64,000 nucleotides of DNA from DAIOEK01 sp964648485 (GTDB lineage Bacteria; Chloroflexota; Anaerolineae; Anaerolineales; Anaerolineaceae), in NCBI GenBank assembly GCA_964648485.1, contig CAZYOF010000007.1, positions 62,001-126,000 on the forward strand, written 5' to 3'. The notes under the pieces are model-generated. The model saw nothing but the letters and a program-made list of their open reading frames with translations. It ran no database searches and was not told where the DNA came from. The position numbers and the translations under genes were made by a program. Below, piece by piece: positions 16,883-26,071 of the stretch. Every line of letters begins with the position of its first letter. Position 1 is the stretch's first letter.

Positions 16883-17491
16883 TCAGTTGGTTTTAGATAT
16901 TTTCCATAGCCTGGGGATAAACATGGGCACTCTGCGGCGGTATTCCGCATATTCGGGGAACTGCGCCAGCAGCTTGCGCTCTTCAAGCACAGCTCCGACG
17001 ATGATGTAAACGGTACTGCTGATGATTAACACGAGCAGATTGACTGACATTACCGGATTCAACCAGAGAAAGATCAACCCGAATGAATATGCCGGGTGAC
17101 GCACCAGCCGATAAATGCCATCTGCCCGAAAGGTTTCCTGTTTTGGTTTTCTACCCAATGCCTGTTGCAGCCCGCTGAAAACCCAGATATCTGTCTGAAA
17201 CAGAACCAGCAGTAACAAGACCGCGCAGATGAATTGAACTGTGATGGTGATGAAAACCAGTGGAGATGGTATCTGATAAAGTGGTTTATCTGGCAGAACC
17301 CGAACTAAAACAAGGATTGGAAGCAGCGATAAGACGGAAAAGATAGAGAAGAAAAGGCGGTAGTAATGAGATGTGAAATGGGGGTAGTTACCCTGAAGCC
17401 ATTTCTTAAGGCGTAACGATGCCATCCATGAGTGGATGACCCCATAAACAACCATTGTGAATAAAATGAGCAAGGCAGAGACCCAATTCAT
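16883..17491 (-). CDS. Isoprenylcysteine carboxyl methyltransferase/NnrU-like membrane protein
   Basis: A 202-aa protein with about five to six TM helices. The C-terminal half carries the ICMT/PEMT-family signature GIYRLVRHPAYSFG and the late EERKL...FPEYAEYRRRVP pair of motifs, which bind SAM and the lipid substrate. The substrate in bacteria is usually unknown. A TATAAT box is 6 bp before the start codon (leaderless type). It is followed after 7 nt by comEC. Confidence 0.8.
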   Translation of the reverse strand: MNWVSALLILFTMVVYGVIHSWMASLRLKKWLQGNYPHFTSHYYRLFFSIFSVLSLLPILVLVRVLPDKPLYQIPSPLVFITITVQFICAVLLLLVLFQTDIWVFSGLQQALGRKPKQETFRADGIYRLVRHPAYSFGLIFLWLNPVMSVNLLVLIISSTVYIIVGAVLEERKLLAQFPEYAEYRRRVPMFIPRLWKISKTN

Positions 17492-17497
17492 AATCTA

Positions 17498-17503
17498 ATT
17501 ATA
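17498..17503 (-). promoter_or_regulatory. -10 box of the ICMT-like gene (leaderless-type)
   Basis: TATAAT on the minus strand, 6 bp before the ATG of 16883-17491. The divergent gene at 17555 has the same arrangement, so the 63-bp intergenic region holds two back-to-back -10 boxes. Confidence 0.55.
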
Positions 17504-17542
17504 GACGGATTGAGCTTGATGAAAGGGTGTTGTGACAGGATT

Positions 17543-17548
17543 TATAAT
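17543..17548 (+). promoter_or_regulatory. -10 box of the propeller-protein gene (leaderless-type)
   Basis: TATAAT ending 6 bp before the ATG at 17555. Confidence 0.55.
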
Positions 17549-17554
17549 ACAGGT

Positions 17555-18922
17555 ATGACGCGGGCACAAAGACTGACGCTTGGAATCTTGATCGTCCTGT
17601 TTTCTGCGGGGCTGCTTGCCTGGTACATCCTGACGCCTCGTGTAGTTTCTTTTCTTCCAGAATCAGGCAGCCAGGATCTGCTACCGAACACATCCATAAC
17701 TTTTAAATTTAGCCAGCCAATAGATCCCGCAACGATTAAGAATGCCATCACGATTTCCCCCTCCACACCATTTTCTATCACGCAGGATGGTGCAACGATC
17801 ATTCTGGATCCGCTCGAACCATTCAGTCAGGGCAGTAGCGTTACTGTGACGGTGAGTCGGGGTATAAAATCCACACTTGGATTACCGCTATCCAAAGAGA
17901 TCCGCTGGTCTTTTGGGGTTAAGAACGCCTGGTTGCTTTACCTGCTGGACGTTGCGGGAGTGACGCAACTTTACCGTATGGATCCAGAAGGATTGGTTAC
18001 AGACCGCCTGCTTGATATTCCGGAAAGTGTGGTGGACTATTCCATCGCTCCTGGCGGAGAAGCCATTATGGCTGTTGTCCAGGCTGAAGCGACAATGGAG
18101 ATACGTTACTACAATCTGCCCGAAGGGTCCTATTTCACCATTTACAACTGTGGTGAAAATATCTGTAGTAAACCGGTCTTCTCACCAGACATGAAATATC
18201 TAGCGTTTATGACCGGCGAGACACCCAGAATGGGTGGAAAAGGGAACACGAAGGTATGGCTACTCACCCTCAACAATATGATGCCGATTGGTAGCGCGAT
18301 TGCGGCATCAGGAAATGAACATCCTACCCGTGATCCAGCCTGGTCAGCACAAGGTTGGTTATCATTTTATGATGATGCAGACATGGAGTTTGTTTTTTTG
18401 CAACCTTCCACTGGTGAACGAAAGCAGGTGCTCAGTGATACTGGTGAGCCGGGTGACTGGAATGCTGCCGGAGATACTTACCTGGTACCCGAGGTTCAAT
18501 ACACTTCTGAAGACAGCTTTGCAACGGTAGATTACTATAGCCGTTTGATTGCTTACAAACCGGCTACAGGTGAACGTATTCCGTTCACACAAAACAACCA
18601 GGCTGAAGATGCCCTTCCCGTTTTTTCACCTGATGGATCGAAGGTAGCTTTCGCACGTCGATTCACCAACGAGCAGGACTGGACACCCGGTCGGCAATTA
18701 TGGACCATCAATGCCAATGGGAGTAATTCCAGACAACTAACGAATGATCCGGATTACCATCATCTCGGATTCAGTTGGAGCCCGGATAATACTTTGCTGG
18801 CGTATTTACGATTTAATACTGCAAATTTGAATGAAAATCGAGAAATGTGGATTATTGATACACGGACAGCCGAGAGGCAGCGGGTCATGCTCAATGCTTA
18901 CCGGCTGAGCTGGCTTCCATGA
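17555..18922 (+). CDS. Membrane-anchored Ig-like/TolB-type beta-propeller protein
   Basis: A 455-aa exported protein: a single N-terminal TM anchor (about residues 7-25), a bacterial Ig-like domain of the Big_5 type (about 30-120: FLPESGSQD, then FKFSQPID, and TVTVSRGIKS), then a WD40/TolB-like propeller with repeats such as KPVFSPDMKYLAF, LPVFSPDGSKVAF and GFSWSPDNTLLAY. Such proteins usually bind other proteins or glycans outside the cell. The function is unknown. ATG 17555 is preferred over upstream codons because TATAAT lies 6 bp before it and the TM anchor starts there. Confidence 0.8.
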   Translation: MTRAQRLTLGILIVLFSAGLLAWYILTPRVVSFLPESGSQDLLPNTSITFKFSQPIDPATIKNAITISPSTPFSITQDGATIILDPLEPFSQGSSVTVTVSRGIKSTLGLPLSKEIRWSFGVKNAWLLYLLDVAGVTQLYRMDPEGLVTDRLLDIPESVVDYSIAPGGEAIMAVVQAEATMEIRYYNLPEGSYFTIYNCGENICSKPVFSPDMKYLAFMTGETPRMGGKGNTKVWLLTLNNMMPIGSAIAASGNEHPTRDPAWSAQGWLSFYDDADMEFVFLQPSTGERKQVLSDTGEPGDWNAAGDTYLVPEVQYTSEDSFATVDYYSRLIAYKPATGERIPFTQNNQAEDALPVFSPDGSKVAFARRFTNEQDWTPGRQLWTINANGSNSRQLTNDPDYHHLGFSWSPDNTLLAYLRFNTANLNENREMWIIDTRTAERQRVMLNAYRLSWLP

Positions 18923-18932
18923 TTAAAGTGAA

Positions 18933-19619
18933 TCAGCTCTGATTGTCCTGTAATTCCCGAATACGGGGGTTACCCGTATAAAATCCGTGATATTTTTCCG
19001 GAAGGAGGGCAGCAATGCGGCACATAATTTCTTCGGTGTTTTTATTTAATGAATCTCCGTGATTTCCACGTTCGATGGGTGGGAGCGTGAATGGCTTGCC
19101 GAACCGCGCGTGCAAGGTTGGCTTTTTTAACGCCCTGATTTCCTGCATGGCTGTCTCTGTACCAAATAATCCGACCGGTATGATGGGCACCCTGGCTTTT
19201 TCTGCCAACAAAGCCACACCATTTTTCGCTTCTATCAAGTATCCGCTCTTGCTTCGAGTACCTTCAGGGGCAATACCCAGCATTCCCCCGCGGTTGATGA
19301 TTTGAAGCCCTGCCCGGATTGCAGAAAAATCTGCTATCTCCCTGTTTATCCAGATTGAATCAGATACCGTAACAAATAAAGCAAACAACGGATTGAAACG
19401 GTATTTATCGGTTACGAGCGCAGATAAATTATCACGCTTAATGATGATAAAAAGAAAAGGCGTATCCAGCCGGCTGAGATGATTGGTGGCGAGGATACAA
19501 CCTCCTTCGAGGGGGATGTTTTCTTCGCCCTCCACTACCATTGTAGTCAGGTGCTCGAAAATCCAGCTTGCAAAATTCCTTAATCGAGGACGGTCAATGC
19601 CTATTACTGTTGCCAGGAT
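18933..19619 (-). CDS. plsC: 1-acyl-sn-glycerol-3-phosphate acyltransferase (PlsC family), non-ATG start likely
   Basis: Transfers an acyl chain to lysophosphatidic acid in phospholipid synthesis, at the inner membrane face. The catalytic HX4D motif NHLSRLD, the WINRE segment and APEGTRSKSG are all present. The first ATG (19541) gives 202 aa and begins only 13 residues before NHLS. The frame stays open upstream, and a GGAG (from the dedA stop) stands 5 nt before ATC (19619) or 8 nt before CTG (19616), giving about 228 aa with the usual N-terminal helix. I therefore extend the gene; the start remains uncertain. Confidence 0.8.
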   Translation of the reverse strand: MLATVIGIDRPRLRNFASWIFEHLTTMVVEGEENIPLEGGCILATNHLSRLDTPFLFIIIKRDNLSALVTDKYRFNPLFALFVTVSDSIWINREIADFSAIRAGLQIINRGGMLGIAPEGTRSKSGYLIEAKNGVALLAEKARVPIIPVGLFGTETAMQEIRALKKPTLHARFGKPFTLPPIERGNHGDSLNKNTEEIMCRIAALLPEKYHGFYTGNPRIRELQDNQS

Positions 19620-19627
19620 GTTTTCTC

Positions 19628-20293
19628 CTATTCTGGGGTATCCGCAGCCTGAGCGGGCTTTTTCCTGCTTTTGATGACTTCAACGACAGCCGGGATGACG
19701 GAAATTACAATAATGGCAATAATGACCAGAGAAAAATTTTCCTTTACAAATGACAAGTTCCCAAAGAAATAACCCACAAAAGTAAACAGGGCAGTCCAAA
19801 CCATACCGCCGAAAAAGTTATAGCTGATGAAATGCCGGTATGGCATCTTTCCGATGCCTGCAACAAATGGGGCAAAAGTGCGGATGATCGGGATAAACCT
19901 TGCCAGGAAGATGGTAATTCCACCATGCTTTACATAAAACGCATGGGTCCGATCGAGATATTCCTTTTTGAGCAGGCGTGAATTGGAAGAAAACGCTTTG
20001 GGGCCAATAAACCTGCCAATTTCATAGTTAACGGTGTCTCCGATGACAGCTGCAGCGAATAGCATTAGCCAAAGAGGTATGATTTTCAGCGGACTGCCTT
20101 CCAGCGCAACCAGGGAGCCTGCAGCAAATAAGAGCGAATCACCGGGCAGAAAAGGCGTCACAACCAGACCGGTTTCCATAAATATTACAGCAAACAATAT
20201 CGCATAGGTCCATACACCCGATTGCGCTATGATTTCTGCGAGATGAACATCCAGATGCAGAACAAAGTCGATAAGGAACTTAATGATTTCCAT
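19628..20293 (-). CDS. DedA-family membrane protein (SNARE-associated/VTT domain)
   Basis: A 221-aa polytopic protein. The DedA signature is visible in ETGLVVTPFLPGDSLLFAAG, GDTVNYEIGRFIG, and FLARFIPIIRTFAPFVAG. DedA proteins act in membrane lipid homeostasis, several as undecaprenyl-phosphate or phosphatidylethanolamine transporters. It is followed directly by plsC, which fits a membrane-lipid function. A TATAAT stands about 38 nt upstream, so it may also have its own promoter. Confidence 0.92.
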   Translation of the reverse strand: MEIIKFLIDFVLHLDVHLAEIIAQSGVWTYAILFAVIFMETGLVVTPFLPGDSLLFAAGSLVALEGSPLKIIPLWLMLFAAAVIGDTVNYEIGRFIGPKAFSSNSRLLKKEYLDRTHAFYVKHGGITIFLARFIPIIRTFAPFVAGIGKMPYRHFISYNFFGGMVWTALFTFVGYFFGNLSFVKENFSLVIIAIIVISVIPAVVEVIKSRKKPAQAADTPE

Positions 20294-20349
20294 TTTTCAC
20301 CAAATTATTAGTTTCGTGCGAGGGATTATAGCATGGAATGAATATTGAC

Positions 20350-21582
20350 TTACCGGATCACATCCAATCCTTGGTGATTATCCTCAGCAGTTTTCTGAAA
20401 ATGGCGATTAATTAAAATGATCGCCAAAAGTCCCCCTACGGTCAGGGTGCCGAGCAAATATGGCGAAACCATTCCCGGAGTTTTCAGCCATTGTGTTTTG
20501 CCAGAAGAAACAATTTCTGAAATACCAAGAACAATTGCTGTGCTGTTCCAAACACCATGTAACACTACCGCCAGAAGATAACCTCCGATCAATCTACCAT
20601 ATCTACGCTGATGCCAGGCAGAGGCCAATCCCCAGCCAACCATACCAGAAGCCAGCATATGCATAACCGCAGTCCCGATCCGGTTGATGACCAGGAAGAA
20701 CCAATCATCTCCCATAACCTGTGCGGAAGCCAGGATACTCTCAATAAAAGCGAAGCCAGCACCGCTCATCAAACCGCCGATAAAACCATCGCGTGGAGTC
20801 CAATCGCGGCTTGTGAGAATCCAGAATCCCACCGGTTTTAATGCCTCCTCTACCAATGGAACCAATCCACTGATGAAGAGCAAAATTCCAACGAACACCC
20901 ATGGGTTTTGAAGCGCGGGTAGAAAGATTTGCATTAAAACTTCTGGGTCATCTCCCGCGACCATTATCCGGTTGGAAAGCAAGAGAGCCTTCGCTTGCAG
21001 TTCTGGATTCAACACGAGGATGAAAACCCCGGTTATAAAAAGAAAAAGGATCGCTGCAACCTCAACAAGCATACTGAAAAAGGATCCGCTAGCCATTCCT
21101 GTGGCAATCAACCCAGACGCTCGTTGTGGTGTACGAAAGCGCAGTTTGCGAATTGCCAGACCCATAATGAAAAAGATGGGTATCGTTACCACCAGAACGT
21201 GAATGATTGGAAAAATGAATTGGATAGCGCCATCTGCTTCAGAGAGTGCTCTGCCTGCGAGAGCTAATCCCACCCATAAGGGTGGGATGAACCAGAATGC
21301 CACATGCCCTTTAAAAGTTAGATGCGTGGTATCTTTGCCCTGCAGGCTGAGGATTGGAAAAACTGTGCTGGGAAGCAGGATTACACCCAAAGCAGCCAGA
21401 GCAAAACTGACTACCAGCAACTGATTCCCCCTCGCAGCTTCAAAATCGGGTATAGCTAGTGTAACTACTGCATAAAACAAAACCAGCGCTGCTGTTCCCC
21501 ACAGAAACAGAATGCTTAGTGTGCTGAATACCAGCTGTACAGTGTGAAAAGTCTTAGAGACTGGTCGAGAAGATTGATCCAT
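20350..21582 (-). CDS. PrsW-family intramembrane protease
   Basis: A 410-aa protein with about ten TM helices. The PrsW glutamic-protease motifs occur in order: EEALKP (as EExxK), GAGFAFIES, HMLASGMVGWG, and HGVWNS. PrsW in Bacillus cleaves the anti-sigma factor RsiW; here the target is unknown. The start codon overlaps the preceding stop by one base (TAATG), so translation is coupled to the DsbA-cyclophilin gene. Confidence 0.85.
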   Translation of the reverse strand: MDQSSRPVSKTFHTVQLVFSTLSILFLWGTAALVLFYAVVTLAIPDFEAARGNQLLVVSFALAALGVILLPSTVFPILSLQGKDTTHLTFKGHVAFWFIPPLWVGLALAGRALSEADGAIQFIFPIIHVLVVTIPIFFIMGLAIRKLRFRTPQRASGLIATGMASGSFFSMLVEVAAILFLFITGVFILVLNPELQAKALLLSNRIMVAGDDPEVLMQIFLPALQNPWVFVGILLFISGLVPLVEEALKPVGFWILTSRDWTPRDGFIGGLMSGAGFAFIESILASAQVMGDDWFFLVINRIGTAVMHMLASGMVGWGLASAWHQRRYGRLIGGYLLAVVLHGVWNSTAIVLGISEIVSSGKTQWLKTPGMVSPYLLGTLTVGGLLAIILINRHFQKTAEDNHQGLDVIR

Positions 21583-22850
21583 TATCCTTCTTTGATGGTA
21601 ACGCTATTAATCATGTCAGGTGGAAGCATTGAGCCATCCGTTTGATAAGTCACCGTAAGCTGATCAAGCACATCCAACCCACTGACTACTTCGCCAATAA
21701 CAGTGAAATTTCCGTCTAAAGATGGTTGGGCGTCGAGCGTAATGAAGAACTGGCTACCATTGACCAGACCGACCATTCCCTTTTTATCAAATTTAGTTGT
21801 CAGGTTTTCAGGATCAATGTCATAACCCGCTGAGCCATATCCGGTATCGGTATGGTCGCCAGCAATGGCGATTCTAAAACCGTTTTCTGCAGAATCATTA
21901 ATAACATCATTGAATGGTTGATTGTTATACCAGCCTTCTTTTGCCAAAAAGACAAAGCTATTAACCGCCAGTGGTGCAGATTCAGGGAAGAGAAGAATTT
22001 CAATATCGCCTTTATCAGTTGATACCGTGGCGGTATATGTTTTCGTTGCATCAACGACTGTGGGCGGGCATTCTTTATAACCATCTTCAGATGTAAGCAA
22101 CAGGTGAATAATGACACCAAGATTTTGCAGCTCACCTTCTTGAAGAATACGTCCATTCACTACAATGAAAGGTGTATAGCTGATTCCAAGCTGGATGGCT
22201 TCATCAGAAGCATCTTGCGCTTTTTTCACCATGGCAGCGCTTTTCAGATCCTGGGTAAATTTATCTTTATCCAAACCCAATTCAACCGATTTTTCAACCA
22301 GGTAAGTTTCAAATGATGCCAGATCCATTACTGCCCAATCCTGTTGGTGGGCATAAAGGTAATCTGAATACTCCCAAAATTTTCCCTGCAATCCGGCTGA
22401 TTCAGCTGCCTGCGTAGCTAATAATGAGAGTGTGTGGGATGGAATCGGAAAATGGCGCATGACCAGTCGGACTTCATTAGGAAAGAGTTCCATTAACTGA
22501 GTCATACCACCCATTAATGCTGCACAGTATGGGCACATATAATCACTATATTCGACGATGGTGATTTTTGCATTTTCGTTTCCGCGCACCCAGTCATTTT
22601 CATTCACTGGCGGAATAGATTTTGCAAGTGCAACCTGGGCTTCATCCGGTGTCCGCAATACTCCATCACGTACTGAGCATTTTGCCAGTTTCACGCCTGA
22701 AGTTGAGCCATCTCCACCAGATGGCACCGGGGTTTCTGCAGCCGGGGCTGCTTCATCAGTTGGTTTAAAGGAAGGCATGGTTGTCGCTGGCGCGCATGCA
22801 CTTAATAGCAACACAAATACCAATATTATAAAGAAAGAGCGTTTATACAT
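21582..22850 (-). CDS. Lipoprotein with fused DsbA-like thioredoxin and cyclophilin domains
   Basis: A 422-aa exported folding factor. It begins with a lipoprotein signal (LLLSAC, Cys19), then a low-complexity linker, a DsbA/thioredoxin_4 domain (about 75-265) with active site CPYC at 106-109 and cis-Pro in SYTPFIVVNG, and a C-terminal cyclophilin-type peptidyl-prolyl isomerase domain (about 280-420; GDIEILLFPESAP, NSFVFL, GSQFFITL). Disulfide formation and proline isomerisation are thus joined in one chain tethered to the outer face of the membrane. It lies between tmk and the PrsW gene in a long operon. Confidence 0.9.
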   Translation of the reverse strand: MYKRSFFIILVFVLLLSACAPATTMPSFKPTDEAAPAAETPVPSGGDGSTSGVKLAKCSVRDGVLRTPDEAQVALAKSIPPVNENDWVRGNENAKITIVEYSDYMCPYCAALMGGMTQLMELFPNEVRLVMRHFPIPSHTLSLLATQAAESAGLQGKFWEYSDYLYAHQQDWAVMDLASFETYLVEKSVELGLDKDKFTQDLKSAAMVKKAQDASDEAIQLGISYTPFIVVNGRILQEGELQNLGVIIHLLLTSEDGYKECPPTVVDATKTYTATVSTDKGDIEILLFPESAPLAVNSFVFLAKEGWYNNQPFNDVINDSAENGFRIAIAGDHTDTGYGSAGYDIDPENLTTKFDKKGMVGLVNGSQFFITLDAQPSLDGNFTVIGEVVSGLDVLDQLTVTYQTDGSMLPPDMINSVTIKEG

Positions 22851-22860
22851 TTTTATCCTT

Positions 22861-23493
22861 TCAAGACAGGGCTTGTAGTCTTTTTTCGATTATTTCTCGA
22901 AGTGTGTTTTGTATTTGATCCTTGCTCTGGTCTGCGTTAACTGTTACCCATCGGGTTGGATCCTGTTTTACCAGTTCGTGATATCCATTCCGAACACGCT
23001 TGTGGAAGGGCAGGTCATAATCATCGAGACGGTTCCATTCGCCGCCGCCTTTTAATCGACGGCGTAATCCCACTTCTACATCAAGGTCGAGCAAAATAGT
23101 TAAATCAGGCTTCAATGAACCTGTGGCAAAATCAAGCAATTGGCGTAGAAAGACCAGGTCAGTTTGATGTCCATAGCCCTGGTATGCCATGGTTGAATCA
23201 GCATACCGATCGCAGATTACAATTTTACCCGCTTCAAGGGCAGGACGGATTACCTGTTCAACCAGTTGTGCACGTGATGATTGGAATAAGAGTATCTCTG
23301 TACGCGGGTGCATTCCTTTGTTCGACATACTCATAATCACATTTCGAATTTGCTCGCTGATCTCAGTGCCGCCGGGTTCGCGGGTCGTCAGAATATCCCA
23401 TCCCCGGTTGCGCAAATAATCTGCCAGTGCTGGAATCTGACAGGTTTTTCCGCAGCCATCCGGACCTTCCAGTGTGATGAAATATCCTCTCAT
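22861..23493 (-). CDS. tmk: Thymidylate kinase
   Basis: Phosphorylates dTMP to dTDP. The 210-aa protein has the P-loop EGPDGCGKT (9-17), the DR(Y/H) motif as CDRYADSTMAYQG, and TREPGGTEISEQIR. It overlaps the upstream R3H ATPase gene by 4 nt (ATGA). With two deoxynucleoside kinases elsewhere in the window, it completes a salvage route to deoxynucleotides. Confidence 0.96.
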   Translation of the reverse strand: MRGYFITLEGPDGCGKTCQIPALADYLRNRGWDILTTREPGGTEISEQIRNVIMSMSNKGMHPRTEILLFQSSRAQLVEQVIRPALEAGKIVICDRYADSTMAYQGYGHQTDLVFLRQLLDFATGSLKPDLTILLDLDVEVGLRRRLKGGGEWNRLDDYDLPFHKRVRNGYHELVKQDPTRWVTVNADQSKDQIQNTLREIIEKRLQALS

Positions 23494-25121
23494 TCGCGGT
23501 AAATTCTCACCCTGCGGTAGGGTTCCTTCCCGTAAGATTGTGAGATCAATTGAGCCTGGCGCGCCAGGTCATGTTGCAGCCTGCGGATGGTGGGAGCGGC
23601 GGGTGGCAGATCAATGTACCTTTCTCCACTGAGAACAGCGGCAATGGCAGCCTGGGTCTGTTCAATCGTGCCATCAAGGTTTGGGCTGGCTATGGCGGAA
23701 TCAGACAGGTTGAAAATCTCAGCCAGGAATTGTTCGATCTGGTTCACGGTATTTGCCCGGAGAACATAGATCGGCATACCACGTTCCTCCGCCTCTACGA
23801 TACCTGCCTGGCGATTGCGGTAGTACGAGCGCAAGGTGATGAGTGATTGCGCCTCATCAATATTTCTGACTACAACCACAGGAACCCCCAACCGTTTGGC
23901 TGCCTGTTGCAAGCGATTACGCGCCACGCCGTACGGATATATGCGAATCGGCTGGTTGCTTTTAAGTCGTTCCGGTGCGGGTTGAATATCTTCTGCGGCA
24001 CCAAAAACGAGTGAGCTCTGTTCGTATGGCAGTGCTGATTGCTGACGTCGGTAACCCTGCTGCCCGTTTTGTTCAATTCTCCTGCTGTTACGAAAACCTC
24101 CATATTGAGGCTGGGGAGCAGGTTGGGGCTTTTCTATTTTGATGTCTCCCTTTTCATCCCGATACCTGATTTCAGGGGGCAGGGGGTATCCTCTCACGAG
24201 TGCATCCACTGCCGCTGAAACATCAGCATGAACAGCTACGCGGTCGCGGTCGAGTATTTCCACCAAAATGTCAAAAGTGGGTGGAGCGCGCCGCTCGAGA
24301 ACTGTCTTTTGAGTTCCTCTACGACGGGCTTCTTCATCAGAAAGGGTCACAGATTCGATTCCGCCCACCAGGTCAGACAGGGTGGGATTCAATAACAAAT
24401 TTTCGAGGGTACGCCCATGGGCGGTACCGATCAACTGCACACCACGTTCAGCGATGGTTCGGGCGGCGGCGGCTTCCAATTCGCGACCGATTTCATCAAT
24501 CACAATTACTTCGGGGTTATGGTTTTCCACCGCCTCTATCATGACTTCGTGCTGTAATGAAGGAGTGGCTACCTGCATCCGCCGCGCAAGTCCAACTGCG
24601 GGGTGTGGAACATCCCCATCACCACCGATTTCATTGGAAGTATCCACAATGATCACGCGATGTTTTTCCGCTAACATGCGAGCGGATTCACGCAGCATGG
24701 TTGTTTTTCCAATTCCCGGCTTGCCGAGGAGCAGAATATTCTTCCCTCCCTCGATCAATTCCTGGATAATATCGATGGTGCCATAAACAGCCCGGCCAAC
24801 CCGGCAAGTTAAACCTACAATATGTCCGCGTCTGTTACGGATGGCAGAAATTCGATGTAATGTTCTTTCGAGCCCGGCACGGTTATCTGCATCAAATTCA
24901 CCGATCCGTTCCACAACGAAATTAATATCATCATGGCTGGTTTCCACTTTTGCCAGATTGACTTCATTGTTTATAAACCGGGCAGTTGGCAGCCGCCCAA
25001 GATCCAGAATAATTTCTATTAACTGGTCACTGTTATCTACTTTGGTGACCGCTGCAGCAATTTTCGGTGGAAGCACACCGAGCAGAATATTAAGATCATC
25101 TGTAATGCGTCTCTGTGTCAT
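23490..25121 (-). CDS. R3H-domain AAA ATPase (Ycf45/SpoIIIAA-like)
   Basis: 543 aa. The N-terminal two thirds are a SpoIIIAA/Ycf45-type ATPase: Walker A GKPGIGKTT (133-141), Walker B VIVIDEIG, and the AERGVQLIGTAHG sensor region. The C-terminus has an R3H-like nucleic-acid-binding helix region (RRLQHDLARQ) preceded by a phosphopeptide-like segment. The family is widespread in cyanobacteria, plastids and Chloroflexota and is thought to bind single-stranded nucleic acid, with no settled role. It overlaps tmk by 4 nt and follows the GNAT gene by 5 nt. Confidence 0.88.
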   Translation of the reverse strand: MTQRRITDDLNILLGVLPPKIAAAVTKVDNSDQLIEIILDLGRLPTARFINNEVNLAKVETSHDDINFVVERIGEFDADNRAGLERTLHRISAIRNRRGHIVGLTCRVGRAVYGTIDIIQELIEGGKNILLLGKPGIGKTTMLRESARMLAEKHRVIIVDTSNEIGGDGDVPHPAVGLARRMQVATPSLQHEVMIEAVENHNPEVIVIDEIGRELEAAAARTIAERGVQLIGTAHGRTLENLLLNPTLSDLVGGIESVTLSDEEARRRGTQKTVLERRAPPTFDILVEILDRDRVAVHADVSAAVDALVRGYPLPPEIRYRDEKGDIKIEKPQPAPQPQYGGFRNSRRIEQNGQQGYRRQQSALPYEQSSLVFGAAEDIQPAPERLKSNQPIRIYPYGVARNRLQQAAKRLGVPVVVVRNIDEAQSLITLRSYYRNRQAGIVEAEERGMPIYVLRANTVNQIEQFLAEIFNLSDSAIASPNLDGTIEQTQAAIAAVLSGERYIDLPPAAPTIRRLQHDLARQAQLISQSYGKEPYRRVRIYRE

Positions 25122-25126
25122 AAAGC

Positions 25127-26071
25127 CTAAATCCGTTTTGTATTCTCCGCCCTGGCGACGGTAGCATTGCCAGGTGTTTTCTCAATGGCAGTGGTGAGTA
25201 TGGGTGCAAGCGCTTTCTGCACCAATGCCAGATGCCTTACCATTAATGCCTGACGCGGTCCGGCTAATACCGGTAAATCTTCTAATACTGATTCTATCCA
25301 AGCCTGATATGATCGTACACAAATATAGATACCTTTTGTACCACGAGTCTCAATTTGTGCCAGAAGTTTGCGTAATATTACGGGGACATGCTGTGCTTCG
25401 GGGTGGATGTATGGCTGTATCCAGGTTCCTTCGCTACCATAAATTACATCTGCATAGCCAATCAGGTTGCAGTCTTCGCGGCATACCCAGCCATCCAACT
25501 TCTTATCGAACACATGTTCTATTGGCTGCACTAAGGCAGGGACCAGAGATTGGCACAAACCACGAATGGATATCTGATCACGTTCAGTTGCCGGACTCCA
25601 CTCAATTCCGGTTATTGTTTCATCCAGAGACCCAGTACCCGGGTGATAACGCCAAACCCGCTGCCAGGCATAAACCGAAAAACCGCTGGATCGCAAAATA
25701 TCAAAGCATTGTGAATGTTCATCTGACTCTGCCAGTAAATGAAAGGTGCCCCATTCTCCAGCCTGGGTTGCCAGATGGTCGAAGAGCGCGGGCAACTGGT
25801 TTGAAGTCAATCCTCGCGTTGGGGTGATAAATGACAGGTTACTGGATCGCGCATTACTGGCGTGGGTGATCTGTCCTGCCAGCTGGATCTGCCCTGCATC
25901 TTCCATGAGCGCGGTATATATTCCTCTTGCGGGGTCCAGATAATCCAAAAACGCCCGTGCGCGGAGGGGGTTCCCGCGGGTAAGTTGTTGTATGGTGTCG
26001 AAGGCGAGGACCTGGCTACGCAGGCGGTGCAGAGAAGGTAAATCCAGCAGATCTAATGAACGAATAGTTAT
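25127..26071 (-). CDS. GNAT-family N-acetyltransferase, apparent ATA start
   Basis: A two-part GNAT-like acyltransferase (about 314 aa) with substrate unknown. The only NTG start in frame (TTG at 25948) would give 273 aa and leave a 119-nt gap after pdxT. The frame remains open through that gap and its translation, TIRSLDLLDLPSLHRLR, is a typical GNAT N-terminus. It begins at ATA (26071), which overlaps the pdxT stop as ATAA, the same geometry as the ATGA overlaps elsewhere in this window. GGAG lies 8 nt upstream. A mutated or mis-sequenced ATG is possible. Confidence 0.7.
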   Translation of the reverse strand: MTIRSLDLLDLPSLHRLRSQVLAFDTIQQLTRGNPLRARAFLDYLDPARGIYTALMEDAGQIQLAGQITHASNARSSNLSFITPTRGLTSNQLPALFDHLATQAGEWGTFHLLAESDEHSQCFDILRSSGFSVYAWQRVWRYHPGTGSLDETITGIEWSPATERDQISIRGLCQSLVPALVQPIEHVFDKKLDGWVCREDCNLIGYADVIYGSEGTWIQPYIHPEAQHVPVILRKLLAQIETRGTKGIYICVRSYQAWIESVLEDLPVLAGPRQALMVRHLALVQKALAPILTTAIEKTPGNATVARAENTKRI

